A stretch of 64,000 nt of DNA from Bifidobacterium polysaccharolyticum (lineage in GTDB: Bacteria; Actinomycetota; Actinomycetes; Actinomycetales; Bifidobacteriaceae), in contig NZ_JACFQG010000004.1 in NCBI RefSeq assembly GCF_016101585.1, forward strand, positions 1-64,000. The letters are read 5' to 3'. Below are positions 1 through 8,670 of this stretch, piece after piece. Positions within the stretch are counted from its first letter, which is position 1. Each line of letters begins with the position of its first letter. A program made the position numbers and the translations under genes. The notes beneath the pieces were generated by a model that had not been told where the DNA came from, made no database searches, and worked only from the letters and a program-made list of their open reading frames with translations.

Positions 1-94
1 GCGCATCCGCCCATGGCATATGGGGCAATGCCTGGCCCTCTTCGATCTGGTTCTCATTCCCCAATCGAACAGGAACGGGCACCCCAGCAAGACC

Positions 95-123
95 CCTATT
101 AACAACCCGACCTATTAACAACC
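95..123. repeat. 13-bp tandem direct repeat in the leftmost intergenic stretch
   Basis: CCTATTAACAACC occurs at 95-107 and again at 111-123, separated by 3 bases. The surrounding 1-225 region holds no reading frame that I can support. It is more AT-rich around the repeats than the neighbouring genes. The repeat may be a chance duplication or a protein binding site. Confidence 0.5.
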
Positions 124-225
124 ACCCAACACGCTTACAGCCACAAGGCCAAACCCCCAACATAAACAACACGTTTAGTTCCTATAGCCCGGACATTGCA
201 TATACGATGTGCTTGTCTTTAAAAG

Positions 226-246
226 CAAAAATGGCTCCAAGGCCAT
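226..246 (-). terminator. probable terminator of the tRNA-Arg transcript
   Basis: Read on the minus strand, ATGGC-CTTGGA-GCCAT forms a 5-bp stem followed directly by TTTTTGCTTTT. It lies 26 bases past the 3' end of the tRNA. The stem is short but the U-tract is good. Confidence 0.5.
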
Positions 247-271
247 CAGCCTTAGAACCATTACCAGCTCG

Positions 272-345
272 TGCGCCAGACAGGATTCGAACCTGCAACC
301 TGCTGATCCGTAGTCAGCTGCTCTAATCCGTTGGGCTACTGGCGC
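272..345 (-). tRNA. tRNA-Arg (anticodon ACG)
   Basis: The minus strand folds as a complete cloverleaf of 74 nt. The acceptor GCGCCAG pairs with CTGGCGC, with discriminator A. The anticodon stem GCTGA/TCAGC closes the loop CTACGGA, which gives anticodon ACG (34-36). The T arm is GCAGG-TTCGAAT-CCTGT. The D stem has one C-A mismatch. No CCA is encoded. A34 is expected to be converted to inosine so that the tRNA reads CGU, CGC and CGA. Confidence 0.95.
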
Positions 346-385
346 ATGTCATCTTGACGAGGAACTCGTTTTTGACAACTCATTT

Positions 386-413
386 ATACTACCGCAACTG
401 TGGATTCTGTCCA
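386..413 (-). promoter_or_regulatory. candidate promoter for tRNA-Arg
   Basis: On the minus strand TGGACA is followed by a 16-bp spacer and TAGTAT, about 40 bases upstream of the mature tRNA 5' end. This fits a sigma-70-type promoter with a short 5' leader. A second option, TTGTCA nearer the tRNA, has a poorer -10. Confidence 0.35.
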
Positions 414-450
414 GTCTGGAGTGTCGCGCGGGAAGAGTGAACCACAGGAT

Positions 451-1260
451 TCAGGCCGACTGTGACCAAGACAACCAGAGCAAATATTCAACGTTGCCGT
501 GGGCTCCGGTTATGGGCGATGGCATGGTAGCTCGGACAGCAAATCCATGCTCGCGCGCACAGGCCAAGACCCGCTCCAAACCCTCTTGCCTGCTGTCCTC
601 GTCCGTCACAATGCCATGATGACCCAGCAGGCTACGTCCGACCTCAAACTGGGGCTTGACCAGCAGCAGGCAGTTAGCAACAGGCGCCAGCAAGGCAGGC
701 AGGACTGGAATGACATAAGTCAGCGAGATAAAAGACACATCCGAGACCACATAGTCCGGACGATAAGGCAGGTCCCCCGTCCGGACTTCGCGTATGTTGA
801 CACCACTCATGTCGATCACCTTAGGATCAGCGGCAATCCTTTTCAGCAGCTGTCCGTGGCCCACATCAAGGGCGATAACTCGCCGTGCGCCATGCCTGAG
901 CAGAACATCGGTGAAACCGCCCGTAGATGCCCCGATATCGAGGCAGAGCCTGTCACGCGGACCACGCATCCCCTGCGCAGCAAAAGCCGTCAGGGCGCCC
1001 TCCAGCTTCAACGCTCCCCGTGAGGCATAGTCATCGCCCGGGTCCAGAAGAATCACATCGCCTGGCTGGACGCTCTGAGCAGGTTTTGATACCAGATGAT
1101 CGTTGACCATAACCCGGTCCTGACGAATCAGCGCCTGGGCTCTGGCTCGTGAATCCGTCAGCCCCTGTGCAGGCAGGATGCGGTCAAGCCGGTCGCGGGT
1201 GAGAGCCACGGTTCTTCGCACACCGGCCCAAGCGCTGACGACCATGTCCTCATCGTTCAC
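451..1260 (-). CDS. tlyA: TlyA family rRNA 2'-O-methyltransferase (hemolysin A family)
   Basis: 269 aa. The N-terminal 20-75 region is an S4-type RNA-binding fold (RLDRILPAQGLTDSRARAQALI). It is followed by a FtsJ/RrmJ-like Rossmann methyltransferase with the SAM motif LDIGASTGGFTDVLL and a catalytic-type K-D-K-E set (K in KLEGAL, D in VVSDVSF, K in LLVKPQFEVG, E in GNVEYLLW). In mycobacteria TlyA 2'-O-methylates 16S and 23S rRNA and confers capreomycin sensitivity. The start is GTG at 1260, overlapping the TGA of the upstream small gene (GTGA); an ATG five codons in is possible. It is the last gene of the tyrS operon. A tRNA gene, not an NAD kinase gene, lies downstream. Confidence 0.93.
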   Translation of the reverse strand: MNDEDMVVSAWAGVRRTVALTRDRLDRILPAQGLTDSRARAQALIRQDRVMVNDHLVSKPAQSVQPGDVILLDPGDDYASRGALKLEGALTAFAAQGMRGPRDRLCLDIGASTGGFTDVLLRHGARRVIALDVGHGQLLKRIAADPKVIDMSGVNIREVRTGDLPYRPDYVVSDVSFISLTYVIPVLPALLAPVANCLLLVKPQFEVGRSLLGHHGIVTDEDSRQEGLERVLACAREHGFAVRATMPSPITGAHGNVEYLLWLSWSQSA

Positions 1261-1577
1261 TTGCCCTCCCGGTTTAGGTCCTGCTGGAGCCCCGTCAGCA
1301 CCTTGCCGAGCAGCTCAACCTGTTGGGCATCGTCCAGATTGTCCAATTGAACCAAATCAGGAAAACGCTCCAAAAGAGGGGCCATGGCTTGCTTATCCAT
1401 GGGCTCTTCAGGTGCTGACCCAGTCGTATCCTCATCATCTGCCTGTGAGGACCGTCTAGAAGGCTCATGCTCTACAGGCTGCTCAGTCTGGCCGGACTGC
1501 TCATGTAGCACGTAGTGATTTGATTCCTGGGATGATCCACTCGCTCCAAGCTGTCCAGACTTGACCTCTTCCGACAT
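1257..1577 (-). CDS. small acidic conserved protein between HAD phosphatase and TlyA
   Basis: 106 aa, function not recognised. I start it at ATG 1577 (MSEEVKSGQLG) because AGGGG lies about 10 bases upstream and the HAD stop is 5 bases away. The longer frame would overlap the HAD gene. The first 55 residues are polar and Glu/Gln/Ser-rich, probably disordered. The last 45 (MAPLLERFPDLVQLDNLDDAQQ) look like two amphipathic helices. Its stop overlaps the tlyA GTG, so the two are translationally coupled. Confidence 0.75.
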   Translation of the reverse strand: MSEEVKSGQLGASGSSQESNHYVLHEQSGQTEQPVEHEPSRRSSQADDEDTTGSAPEEPMDKQAMAPLLERFPDLVQLDNLDDAQQVELLGKVLTGLQQDLNREGK

Positions 1578-1582
1578 GGCCG

Positions 1583-2647
1583 CTATGCCCCTACAATGAA
1601 GGCGGGCAGATCCAGCGAGTCCATGTCCCCGCCGCAATCCTGGTACTCCCATAGTGCACAGGCGCAGGCTCGAACAGCATCCAGATCAGATAGGGGATCG
1701 CCGCCACCCTCAAGAGCGCGCAAGGTGACATGCCCGTTATCATCTACTTTTGCTGTTTGACCGCCGCAGTGCCAGGTCTGGTCTGCCTCCTTACTGGGCT
1801 GGGGTTGTGGCATAGTCAGACCACGCAGGTCTTCAGCCAAATAGGTCGGCCGCAACTTGGCAGGTGCAGTCAGAATGGCGGGGGTTCGGGCCACGCCTGT
1901 CAGGACGACCATGGAGTCGTACCCGCCCCTGTTAGCTGCCTCGATGTCGGTGTCCAGACGATCACCTACAGGCAGGCATTGGTCAACGTCCAAGTTCTTC
2001 TCCTGGCTATCGGCCAACAGCTGTCGAGCCTCGTCGTACATGGCCGATTCCGGCTTGCCGGCCGAGTCCTCCGGCTGCTTGCCAGTAGCCAGAATCACCG
2101 GTTGGAGCATGGCTCCATTGCCTGGTGCCATACCACCTTCGCGGGGCAGGGTCTGATCCTTGTTGGTAGTGAAGTAACGTGCACCGTTTTCTATGGCAAA
2201 GGCAGCCCGGGCCAGGTCCTGCCAACTCAACTCGGGATACCAAGCCTGGATGACGGCCTCTGGCTGATCTGCAGCCTTGTATACAGGCACCATCCCATTG
2301 AGGCGGATCTGATCTCGTAGATGATCGGATCCAATGACCAGTACCCTGGCGCCATCCTGCAGGTGTCGGCGCAGCATTCGTGCCGCAACGACGGCAGAGG
2401 TGATGACCTGGCCATCGTCCAAGGTCAAACCGAAACCGCGCAGTTGATCAGCCACCACATGCGGGAACCGGGATGCATTGTTGGTGGTGTAAGCCATGCG
2501 CATGCCAAGCATCTGAGCACGGTCAATGCCCTCGGCCGCATACTCTACAGGGTCAGCGCCCCGGTAGACCACCCCGTCCAAGTCCAGTAGAGCCAGACGG
2601 TAGGTTTTTGCCGGAGCGTCATCAGTCCCTTTGAGAAAGACGGTCAC
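1583..2647 (-). CDS. HAD superfamily hydrolase, subfamily IIA (NagD-like phosphatase)
   Basis: 354 aa. HAD motif I is LLDLDGVVYRG (nucleophile and acid Asp) near residue 20. Motif II is YTTNNAS near 54, and motif IV is GDRLDTDIEAA near 225. The C2-type cap between them places it in the NagD/p-nitrophenylphosphatase group that dephosphorylates small phosphoesters in the cytoplasm. It is 80-90 residues longer than typical NagD proteins because of a C-terminal extension. GTG is the likely start; it shares one base with the TAG of the upstream gene (TAGTG), indicating coupling. The substrate is unknown. Confidence 0.88.
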   Translation of the reverse strand: MTVFLKGTDDAPAKTYRLALLDLDGVVYRGADPVEYAAEGIDRAQMLGMRMAYTTNNASRFPHVVADQLRGFGLTLDDGQVITSAVVAARMLRRHLQDGARVLVIGSDHLRDQIRLNGMVPVYKAADQPEAVIQAWYPELSWQDLARAAFAIENGARYFTTNKDQTLPREGGMAPGNGAMLQPVILATGKQPEDSAGKPESAMYDEARQLLADSQEKNLDVDQCLPVGDRLDTDIEAANRGGYDSMVVLTGVARTPAILTAPAKLRPTYLAEDLRGLTMPQPQPSKEADQTWHCGGQTAKVDDNGHVTLRALEGGGDPLSDLDAVRACACALWEYQDCGGDMDSLDLPAFIVGA

Positions 2648-4800
2648 TATTCAGCCCTGTCTTCATCAGATGTACCGGGCTCCTTGACCTGCTCATCCCT
2701 GACCTGCTCATTTTGATCATCGATAGTGTCTGCATCGGATCCTGCATCCTGAACAGTCGCGTCACCGCCATCAGCAGCTTCGCCAGTAACAGTTGTGTCA
2801 GCTTCGCTACCGTTCTGGTCGCTTTGAGAACCTTCGTCCGAAGTTTCTGCATCAAGATGAGAAGGCTCTCCCCCGATTTGCTCCACGTCATCTGACGATT
2901 TCTGGATTTCGGATTCCGGCATTTCGGCTGAACAGGCTAAGTCAGACGAACCAGTTGAATCAACTTTATCGGATGTATCAGCTGAATTAGATGATTCAGT
3001 CGAATCAATTGGATCACCTGTGTCAGTTGAGTCCGCTGAATCGTTCGAAGCTACCGATTCGGGAAATTCCTCACCCTTACTGTCATCAGCACCCTGATCA
3101 GACGCATCAGTGGCATCAGACTCGGCATCTTCATTCTCATCCTCATCCGAGTCGTTCTCACCGCCATCCGGGTCAATGGAGAGATCCTCCATCATGGCCG
3201 GATCCAGGTGCTCCAGGTCGTAGTCGATCAGGATCTCCTCGGTTTGCACGTCCTTCTGGCCATCCTCGTCCTCATCCTCGTCGGCATACTCCGCTTCCAG
3301 TCGATCCAGCAGGGGTTCCAACTCCAGAGCCTCCTGGCTGCGACCAGCCTGTTCAAGGAAGTTCTGCTCTGCCTGCACGGCACGCATCCGGTAGTCGCCG
3401 CTGAGCCCGCGGGCCTTGACCAGGGCCTGAACGGTCTCGATAGCCTTGTCCCACAAGCCCAGATCACCCAGCGCTCCGGCATAAACCAGGAACATCTCCG
3501 CCTTGGACTCGCCCTGCAGCTGGCTGCCCTCCTCGGAGGTAGCCTCCTCAATGGCCTTGCGGGGATTGCCCAAACCACGTTCGCAGTCTGCGATGAAGGG
3601 CAGGTAATCAGAGTAGCCGTTCATACGGTGTGCGGTACGGAACTCCTTCAAGGCCAGCTTGTAGTCGCCTTGACGGTAGGCGACCAAGGCCAGGGTCTCC
3701 CGGGCAAGATCAATCCTGGAAGCCTGTCGTGCAGCCCATTTGGCATGTGCCAGGGCCCCCTGGGGATCGGTCTCCTCCAGCGCGTAGGCGGCCAGGATGT
3801 GCAGACCGATGTTCTCCGCGTGCTCCTTACTCAGTCCACGCAGGCGCAGGCGGTCATCCTTGGAGAGCATGGACCATTCCAGCCCCTTGGGCATCTTGGG
3901 CTCGCCGGGCCGACGGTCCGTATAGGGGTTCTGCGAGGGGTAGGAGATGGTCCCGTCTGAGTTGCGGCGAGCACGGTCATAGCCATTCTGGCGGTCACGC
4001 TGATAGGACCCGCGGCGGTCGTCATGGCGATGATCGTTACGACGACGGTCATCACGGCCATGCTGGCCCTGATACCTGTCGCCACGGGAACGGTCGCCCC
4101 GATAGCCGCCTTGACGACGGTCATCACGGGAGCGGTCGCCATAGGAGCGGTTGCCGTAGGGACGATCCCCATGTGAACGGTCATGACGTGGACGGTCATC
4201 ACGGGAGCGGTTGTTCCAGGGGCGATCCCCACCGGACCGCTCATCCTGCCGACGATCAAACCTCCGGTCGTCATCCCGACGGTGGTCCCCGTGGAAGCCC
4301 TGGCTACGATCACGGTCACGGTCATGCCGCTGGTAGCCGCGCCCGGAACGACGATCGCCGCCATACCCCGACCGACCGCGATCGTTGTCACGATCACGAT
4401 GCCCATATCCGCCATTCCCGTTGGCATGGAAGTCGCGACGTGGACGGTCGCCATCCTGCCGACGGCCGTGGCGGTCACGGTCGGAATCCCTGCGGAAGCC
4501 GCCGTGACCATCCTGACGGTCATGTCTGTATCCGCGATTGTCGCGGTCGAACCGGTCGTGTCCGCGTCCGCGGAAGGGCCTTTGGCCATTCCTGTTCTCG
4601 GAACGACGCTCTTCGCCGCCCTCGCCGTCATGGTTGTGGAAGTTGCCGGAACGGTGACCTCCCGAACGATAGCCTCCGGAGCGGTATCCACCCGAATGCG
4701 AACCGCCCTTGTGGAAGCCCGAAGAGCGACGGCCGCCCGGGCGCGAACCGCCCCGGCCCCGTCCGCGATCGCCACGGGAATGATTGTGTTCTTCTGCCAT
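2647..4800 (-). CDS. RGG/DR-rich N-terminus, TPR-like core and acidic C-terminus protein
   Basis: 717 aa in three very different parts. Residues 1 to about 285 are low-complexity Arg, Gly, Asp, His and Tyr (RGGSRPGGRR, SGGYRSGGYRSGG, many DRxRDD units), resembling eukaryotic RGG/RD RNA-binding tails. Residues 295-515 are helical and TPR-like (ALAHAKWAARQA, GDYKLALKEFRTA, GLWDKAIETVQAL). Residues 515-717 are almost all D, E, S and T. The start ATG has AAGGA five bases upstream and lies 23 bases after tyrS. Its place among tRNA and rRNA genes suggests an RNA- or ribosome-related role, which is inference; no function is established. Confidence 0.9.
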   Translation of the reverse strand: MAEEHNHSRGDRGRGRGGSRPGGRRSSGFHKGGSHSGGYRSGGYRSGGHRSGNFHNHDGEGGEERRSENRNGQRPFRGRGHDRFDRDNRGYRHDRQDGHGGFRRDSDRDRHGRRQDGDRPRRDFHANGNGGYGHRDRDNDRGRSGYGGDRRSGRGYQRHDRDRDRSQGFHGDHRRDDDRRFDRRQDERSGGDRPWNNRSRDDRPRHDRSHGDRPYGNRSYGDRSRDDRRQGGYRGDRSRGDRYQGQHGRDDRRRNDHRHDDRRGSYQRDRQNGYDRARRNSDGTISYPSQNPYTDRRPGEPKMPKGLEWSMLSKDDRLRLRGLSKEHAENIGLHILAAYALEETDPQGALAHAKWAARQASRIDLARETLALVAYRQGDYKLALKEFRTAHRMNGYSDYLPFIADCERGLGNPRKAIEEATSEEGSQLQGESKAEMFLVYAGALGDLGLWDKAIETVQALVKARGLSGDYRMRAVQAEQNFLEQAGRSQEALELEPLLDRLEAEYADEDEDEDGQKDVQTEEILIDYDLEHLDPAMMEDLSIDPDGGENDSDEDENEDAESDATDASDQGADDSKGEEFPESVASNDSADSTDTGDPIDSTESSNSADTSDKVDSTGSSDLACSAEMPESEIQKSSDDVEQIGGEPSHLDAETSDEGSQSDQNGSEADTTVTGEAADGGDATVQDAGSDADTIDDQNEQVRDEQVKEPGTSDEDRAE
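3960..4795. repeat. low-complexity coding repeats of the RGG/DR domain
   Basis: The plus strand shows repeated imperfect units such as CGGTCATCACGGGAGCGGT (near 4120 and 4195) encoding DDRxRDDRP-like modules. The repeats lie within the N-terminal third of the RGG protein gene. They create long spurious open frames on the other frames and strand, and could support slippage or length variation between strains. Confidence 0.7.
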
Positions 4801-4823
4801 CAGTGTCCTTAATTCCTACGTTC

Positions 4824-6155
4824 CTACTTGCCGGCCCGACGCTCAAGCGCGCCCAGGGCCTTCTTTCCTCTGCGAACCAGGGCGAAGCGCCCATGCAGAA
4901 AGTCTTTGTTCCCCAATACCTGATCCGGATCCTCGACCCGCTGGTTATTCAGATAGAAGCCACCCGATGCCACAGTCTTACGAGCCTCGGAGACTGAACG
5001 GAAGAGTCCGGCCGCAACCCCGGCCTCCACCAGACGCTGGCCCTCGCTGGCTGCGGGCAGAGCACGCCCGCCTTGACCATCATCGACCTTGAGCCCGTCC
5101 AGAGCAGAATCCAGCACATCCTCGTCCAGCTCCTCCAGGGTCTTGCCACGACCGAAGAGGGCACCAGAGGCATCAATGGCCCCCTGAGCGGCATGCTCGC
5201 CGTGCACATAGGAGGTCACCTGCCAGGCCAGGACCTTCTGGGCCTCGCGAGCGCCCGGATCCTGGGCGGTCTTCTCCTCCAGACGCTCAATCTCGGCCTT
5301 GGGCAGGAAGGTGAAGGTCTTCAGCAGCTTGACCACCTGGTCGTCAGGCTGGTTGAACCAGAACTGGTAGAAGCGGTAGGGGCTGAACATGGTGGGATCC
5401 AGCCAGACTGCATTGCCCTCCGACTTGCCGAACTTTTTGCCCTGGGAGTCGGTGATCAACGGGCTGGTCATGACGTTGACAGAGGCATTGCGCACCTTGC
5501 GAATCAGGTCCAGGCCGCTGGTCAGGTTCCCCCACTGGTCGCTGCCGCCCAGCTGCAGACTGCATCCGTAGCGATCGAAGAGCTCCAGGAAATCGTTGCC
5601 CTGAAGCACCTGGTAACTGAACTCGGTAAAGGAGATGCCTTCGTCGGAGTCCAGACGGCGGGCCACCGTGTCCTTGGCCAGCATGGTGCCCATGCGGAAG
5701 TTCTTGCCCACATCGCGCAGGAAGTCGATGGTGCTCATGGACCCGGTCCACTCGTAGTTGTTGACGAACCGGACGGGGTTGTCCCCCTCGGTATCCAGGA
5801 AACGACCGATTTGGCCACGAAGGCGCTCGGTCCACTCGGCCACGGTCTGCTTGGGATTCAGGGTGCGCTCCCCCGACTGACGAGGGTCACCAATCAGCCC
5901 GGTGGCCCCGCCCACAACGGCGATGGGATGCAGACCGGCCGCCTGCAGATGGCGCATGTTGAGCAGCTGGACCAGATTGCCCACGTGCAGTGAGGGGGCA
6001 GTAGGGTCAAATCCGCAATAATAGGTCACCGAGGGGTCGGCCAGCACCTTCCTGAGCTCGGACTCGTCCGTGCACTGGGCAATGAGACCGCGCCACTTGA
6101 GTTCGTCGAAAAGCGAGTCGAAACCCGCCTGCCTGAAATCGGTGACCTGCGACAT
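4824..6155 (-). CDS. tyrS: tyrosyl-tRNA synthetase
   Basis: 443 aa, class Ic aminoacyl-tRNA synthetase that charges tRNA-Tyr. The HIGH-type motif is HVGNL in [14 protein letters not shown] near residue 58. The KMSKS loop is KFGKSEG near 240. The tyrosine pocket is [13 protein letters not shown] with [10 protein letters not shown]-terminal S4 domain ([23 protein letters not shown]) is present. The length is normal. ATG 6155 has GGGAG 8 bases upstream and a good promoter at 6187-6215. It is the first gene of the five-gene operon ending in tlyA. No T-box is visible in the leader. Confidence 0.97.
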   Translation of the reverse strand: MSQVTDFRQAGFDSLFDELKWRGLIAQCTDESELRKVLADPSVTYYCGFDPTAPSLHVGNLVQLLNMRHLQAAGLHPIAVVGGATGLIGDPRQSGERTLNPKQTVAEWTERLRGQIGRFLDTEGDNPVRFVNNYEWTGSMSTIDFLRDVGKNFRMGTMLAKDTVARRLDSDEGISFTEFSYQVLQGNDFLELFDRYGCSLQLGGSDQWGNLTSGLDLIRKVRNASVNVMTSPLITDSQGKKFGKSEGNAVWLDPTMFSPYRFYQFWFNQPDDQVVKLLKTFTFLPKAEIERLEEKTAQDPGAREAQKVLAWQVTSYVHGEHAAQGAIDASGALFGRGKTLEELDEDVLDSALDGLKVDDGQGGRALPAASEGQRLVEAGVAAGLFRSVSEARKTVASGGFYLNNQRVEDPDQVLGNKDFLHGRFALVRRGKKALGALERRAGK

Positions 6156-6186
6156 GAGAGGCTACTCCCTATCGAATATTTGATGA

Positions 6187-6215
6187 ATGTATGCTAAACC
6201 CTACTATTCTTGCAA
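6187..6215 (-). promoter_or_regulatory. promoter of the tyrS operon
   Basis: On the minus strand TTGCAA (6215-6210), a 17-base spacer and ATACAT (6192-6187) form a sigma-70-type promoter. The transcription start would be near 6180, giving a leader of about 25 bases before the tyrS ATG. The rest of 6216-6381 shows no gene and no obvious structured RNA. Confidence 0.55.
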
Positions 6216-6381
6216 CAGATACCGACACGGCAGACCCGCAGACCGCCGCAAACAAGGCCTGACCAAGCCGGACTGATTATTCATTGCCAATCAGCCGCTG
6301 TTGATTGACTATTGACCGCTAACCGTCTCGCTAAGGCAGAACGACCAGCGGGAACTTCTCAGAGCAATCGTTGCATTCAAA

Positions 6382-7113
6382 TCAGGAATGCGCATTCACG
6401 GACAACTGATCAATTAAGTCTTGGGGAATATGGTCGACCACACAGGCAGCCATGCGCCGGTAACCTTCTATCCCCGGATGGAAGTGATCGATGCCCCAGA
6501 AGTCGGGTCGGTCAGTGCCGACATCGTCGCGGGTAGCATCCACGAAGGGCACCGAAGCCTCTTGACAGACCTGACGGCTGGTCTGCGTCTGGCGGGCTAT
6601 CCGACGCTCCACCTCGGCCCTGAGCGCCCGGCCCAGGGCAGGATCCCGATAGAGCTGACCGGAGCTGAGGACCAGCACCTGGCGGCCCTTATTTTTAGCC
6701 AGCTCGATGCTGGCTGCCAGGTCATCCCGCCACTGCTCATCGGTGCGGTTGGCCATGATGTCGTTGGAACCTGCACACAGGACGAGCAGATCAGAATGGT
6801 CCTGCAAGGCAGGAAGAAACCGGTAGCGGACCCTGCGGATGGTGGCCCCCAGCCGACCCTGGGTCGACCAGGAGACCGGACGCCCCAGCCGAGTGGCCAG
6901 GCATGCGGCTATGTCAGGGACGAAGCCCTGACTCTGGTCCTTTACCCCGCAGCCGACCGCCATGGAGTCGCCCACCACCAGCATGGTCAGCGGCTCCAGG
7001 TCACGGCCTTGGTCCGGAGGCGAACACAGCCCGCAGCGTGAGCCAGGCGGCTCTTTTGCCAGAGTGATGTGCTCCTTGGCCCACCAAGCCTGGACCAGTG
7101 CCACCGGATTCAT
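6382..7113 (-). CDS. SGNH/GDSL-family hydrolase
   Basis: 243 aa, cytoplasmic (no signal peptide seen). Block I is VVGDSMAVGCGV (catalytic Ser near residue 50). Block II has a Gly in the RLGATI region. Block III is CAGSNDIMA. Block V is IDHFHPGIEGYRRMA (catalytic Asp and His). This is the full catalytic set of a SGNH esterase or lipase-like enzyme; the substrate is unknown. GAAAGGCGG precedes the ATG. It lies just downstream of argH in the same direction, with a 90-base gap. It is unlikely to be an arginine gene. Confidence 0.88.
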   Translation of the reverse strand: MNPVALVQAWWAKEHITLAKEPPGSRCGLCSPPDQGRDLEPLTMLVVGDSMAVGCGVKDQSQGFVPDIAACLATRLGRPVSWSTQGRLGATIRRVRYRFLPALQDHSDLLVLCAGSNDIMANRTDEQWRDDLAASIELAKNKGRQVLVLSSGQLYRDPALGRALRAEVERRIARQTQTSRQVCQEASVPFVDATRDDVGTDRPDFWGIDHFHPGIEGYRRMAACVVDHIPQDLIDQLSVNAHS

Positions 7114-7203
7114 GTCCGCCGCCTTTCGCCGTTTGCCGTCCCTCTTGGGGAATTGCCGTTCGGAATTTTAACGCGAACACCGGCCTGGCGGAAACCAGAA
7201 AAC

Positions 7204-8670
7204 TCACCTGGGCGGACGGTAGGCAGGCCCATCAGACTGCGAGTCAGCGAAGGTCTTCAGCTCCTCCAACGTATGTGCAGCCTGGTCCATCTGCTCCTTT
7301 ACCCTCTCCGGCGCAGTGCCCCCCTGGCCCTGGCGAGCACGCACGGCTCCCCCGGCGGTCAGGACTGAACGGACCTTCGGGGCTTGATCGGCAGGTACCC
7401 AGTCAGCGAAGACCCTGACGAAATCGTCATCATCCAAGTCAGCCAGCTCGCAACCACGACCCTCGGCCAGCTTGACGCAGGCCCCGGAGAGTTCGTGGGC
7501 ATGCCGGAAGGGCACCCCCTGTCTGACCAGCCACTCGGCCAAGTCGGTGGCCAGAGCAAATCCTGTGGGGGCTTGCTCCTCCAGGCGATCCTTGTTGAAG
7601 GTCAAAGTGGCGACCATGCCGGCAAAGGCGGGCAGCAGGACTTCCAAAGTGTCCACCTGGTCGAAGACCGCCTCCTTGTCCTCCTGCAGGTCGCGCGCAT
7701 AAGCTGTCGGCAGCCCCTTGAGAGTGGTCAGCAGACCAGCCAAATCCCCGACCAGCCGACCGGCCTTGCCGCGAGCCAGCTCAGCCACGTCCGGATTCTT
7801 CTTTTGAGGCATGATGGAGGACCCGGTCGAGTAGCCGTCGTCCAGGCGGACAAAGGCGAACTCCTGGGTGTTCCAGATGATGATCTCCTCGGCCAGCCGG
7901 GACAGATCCACGCCGATCATGGCAGCGACAAAGGCGAACTCGGCCACCACATCCCTTGCTGCAGTCCCATCGATGGAGTTGGCACAGACCCGGCTAAAGC
8001 CCAAATCCCGTGCCACTGGTAGTGGGTCCAGACCCAGGGTGGTGCCGGCGAGCGCGCCGGATCCATATGGACTGGCATCGGCACGCTGGTCCCAGTCCCT
8101 CAGGCGTTCCAGGTCACGGATAAGAGGCCAGACATGGGCCATGAGCTGGTGGGACAGCAGGACAGGCTGAGCGTGCTGCATGTGTGTGCGGCCAGGCATG
8201 ACCGTAGTTCCCGCCGCACGGGCCTGATCCATTAGAGCCTGTGCCGTGCGCAGCAGATTCTTGGCCAGCACCCGGGCGTGACGGCGCAGCCAGATCCGAA
8301 TAAGGGTGGCGATCTGATCGTTGCGCGAGCGCCCGGCCCGCAGCTTGCCGCCCAGCTGATCCCCCGCTATGTCAATCAGGCCCCGCTCCAATGCTGTGGC
8401 CTCATCCTCATCGCCAGGTTCAGGGGCGAAGGCGCCGGAATCCACCTGGTCCTGGAGCTCATCCAGGGCCTTATCCATGCGTGCCAGTTCGTCATCATCC
8501 AGCAACCCAACACGGTTGAGAGCCCGAGCGTGAGCCCGGGAACCGGCCAGGTCGTCATCGGCCAGTCGCCAATCAAACTGGGTGGACCGGCTCAGCTCGA
8601 CCAGCGCCGGTGAGGGACCTCCGCTGAAGCGCCCGCCCCAGAGAGCCATGGGCTTGTCGCCGGTGCTCAC
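7204..8670 (-). CDS. argH: argininosuccinate lyase
   Basis: 488 aa, last enzyme of arginine synthesis: argininosuccinate to arginine plus fumarate. The fumarase/aspartase superfamily signature [11 protein letters not shown] is present near residue 285. The N-terminus [12 protein letters not shown] and the TxMQHAQP-type loop ([11 protein letters not shown]) are also typical. GTG 8670 overlaps the argG TGA (GTGA); ATG at codon 8 (8649) is the alternative start nearer the family consensus. It ends the arg operon. The frame shows no damage. Confidence 0.96.
   Translation of the reverse strand: MSTGDKPMALWGGRFSGGPSPALVELSRSTQFDWRLADDDLAGSRAHARALNRVGLLDDDELARMDKALDELQDQVDSGAFAPEPGDEDEATALERGLIDIAGDQLGGKLRAGRSRNDQIATLIRIWLRRHARVLAKNLLRTAQALMDQARAAGTTVMPGRTHMQHAQPVLLSHQLMAHVWPLIRDLERLRDWDQRADASPYGSGALAGTTLGLDPLPVARDLGFSRVCANSIDGTAARDVVAEFAFVAAMIGVDLSRLAEEIIIWNTQEFAFVRLDDGYSTGSSIMPQKKNPDVAELARGKAGRLVGDLAGLLTTLKGLPTAYARDLQEDKEAVFDQVDTLEVLLPAFAGMVATLTFNKDRLEEQAPTGFALATDLAEWLVRQGVPFRHAHELSGACVKLAEGRGCELADLDDDDFVRVFADWVPADQAPKVRSVLTAGGAVRARQGQGGTAPERVKEQMDQAAHTLEELKTFADSQSDGPAYRPPR

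Noticed and set aside
3630-4997. 455-codon frame on the plus strand, opposite the RGG protein
   Set aside because: It is a shadow of the Arg/Gly-rich repeats and has a low-complexity composition without any motif. The minus-strand gene has a ribosome binding site and operon context.
6156-6381. T-box or leader attenuator before tyrS
   Set aside because: I looked for the conserved T-box bulge sequence and a terminator with U-tract and found neither. A simple promoter explains the region.
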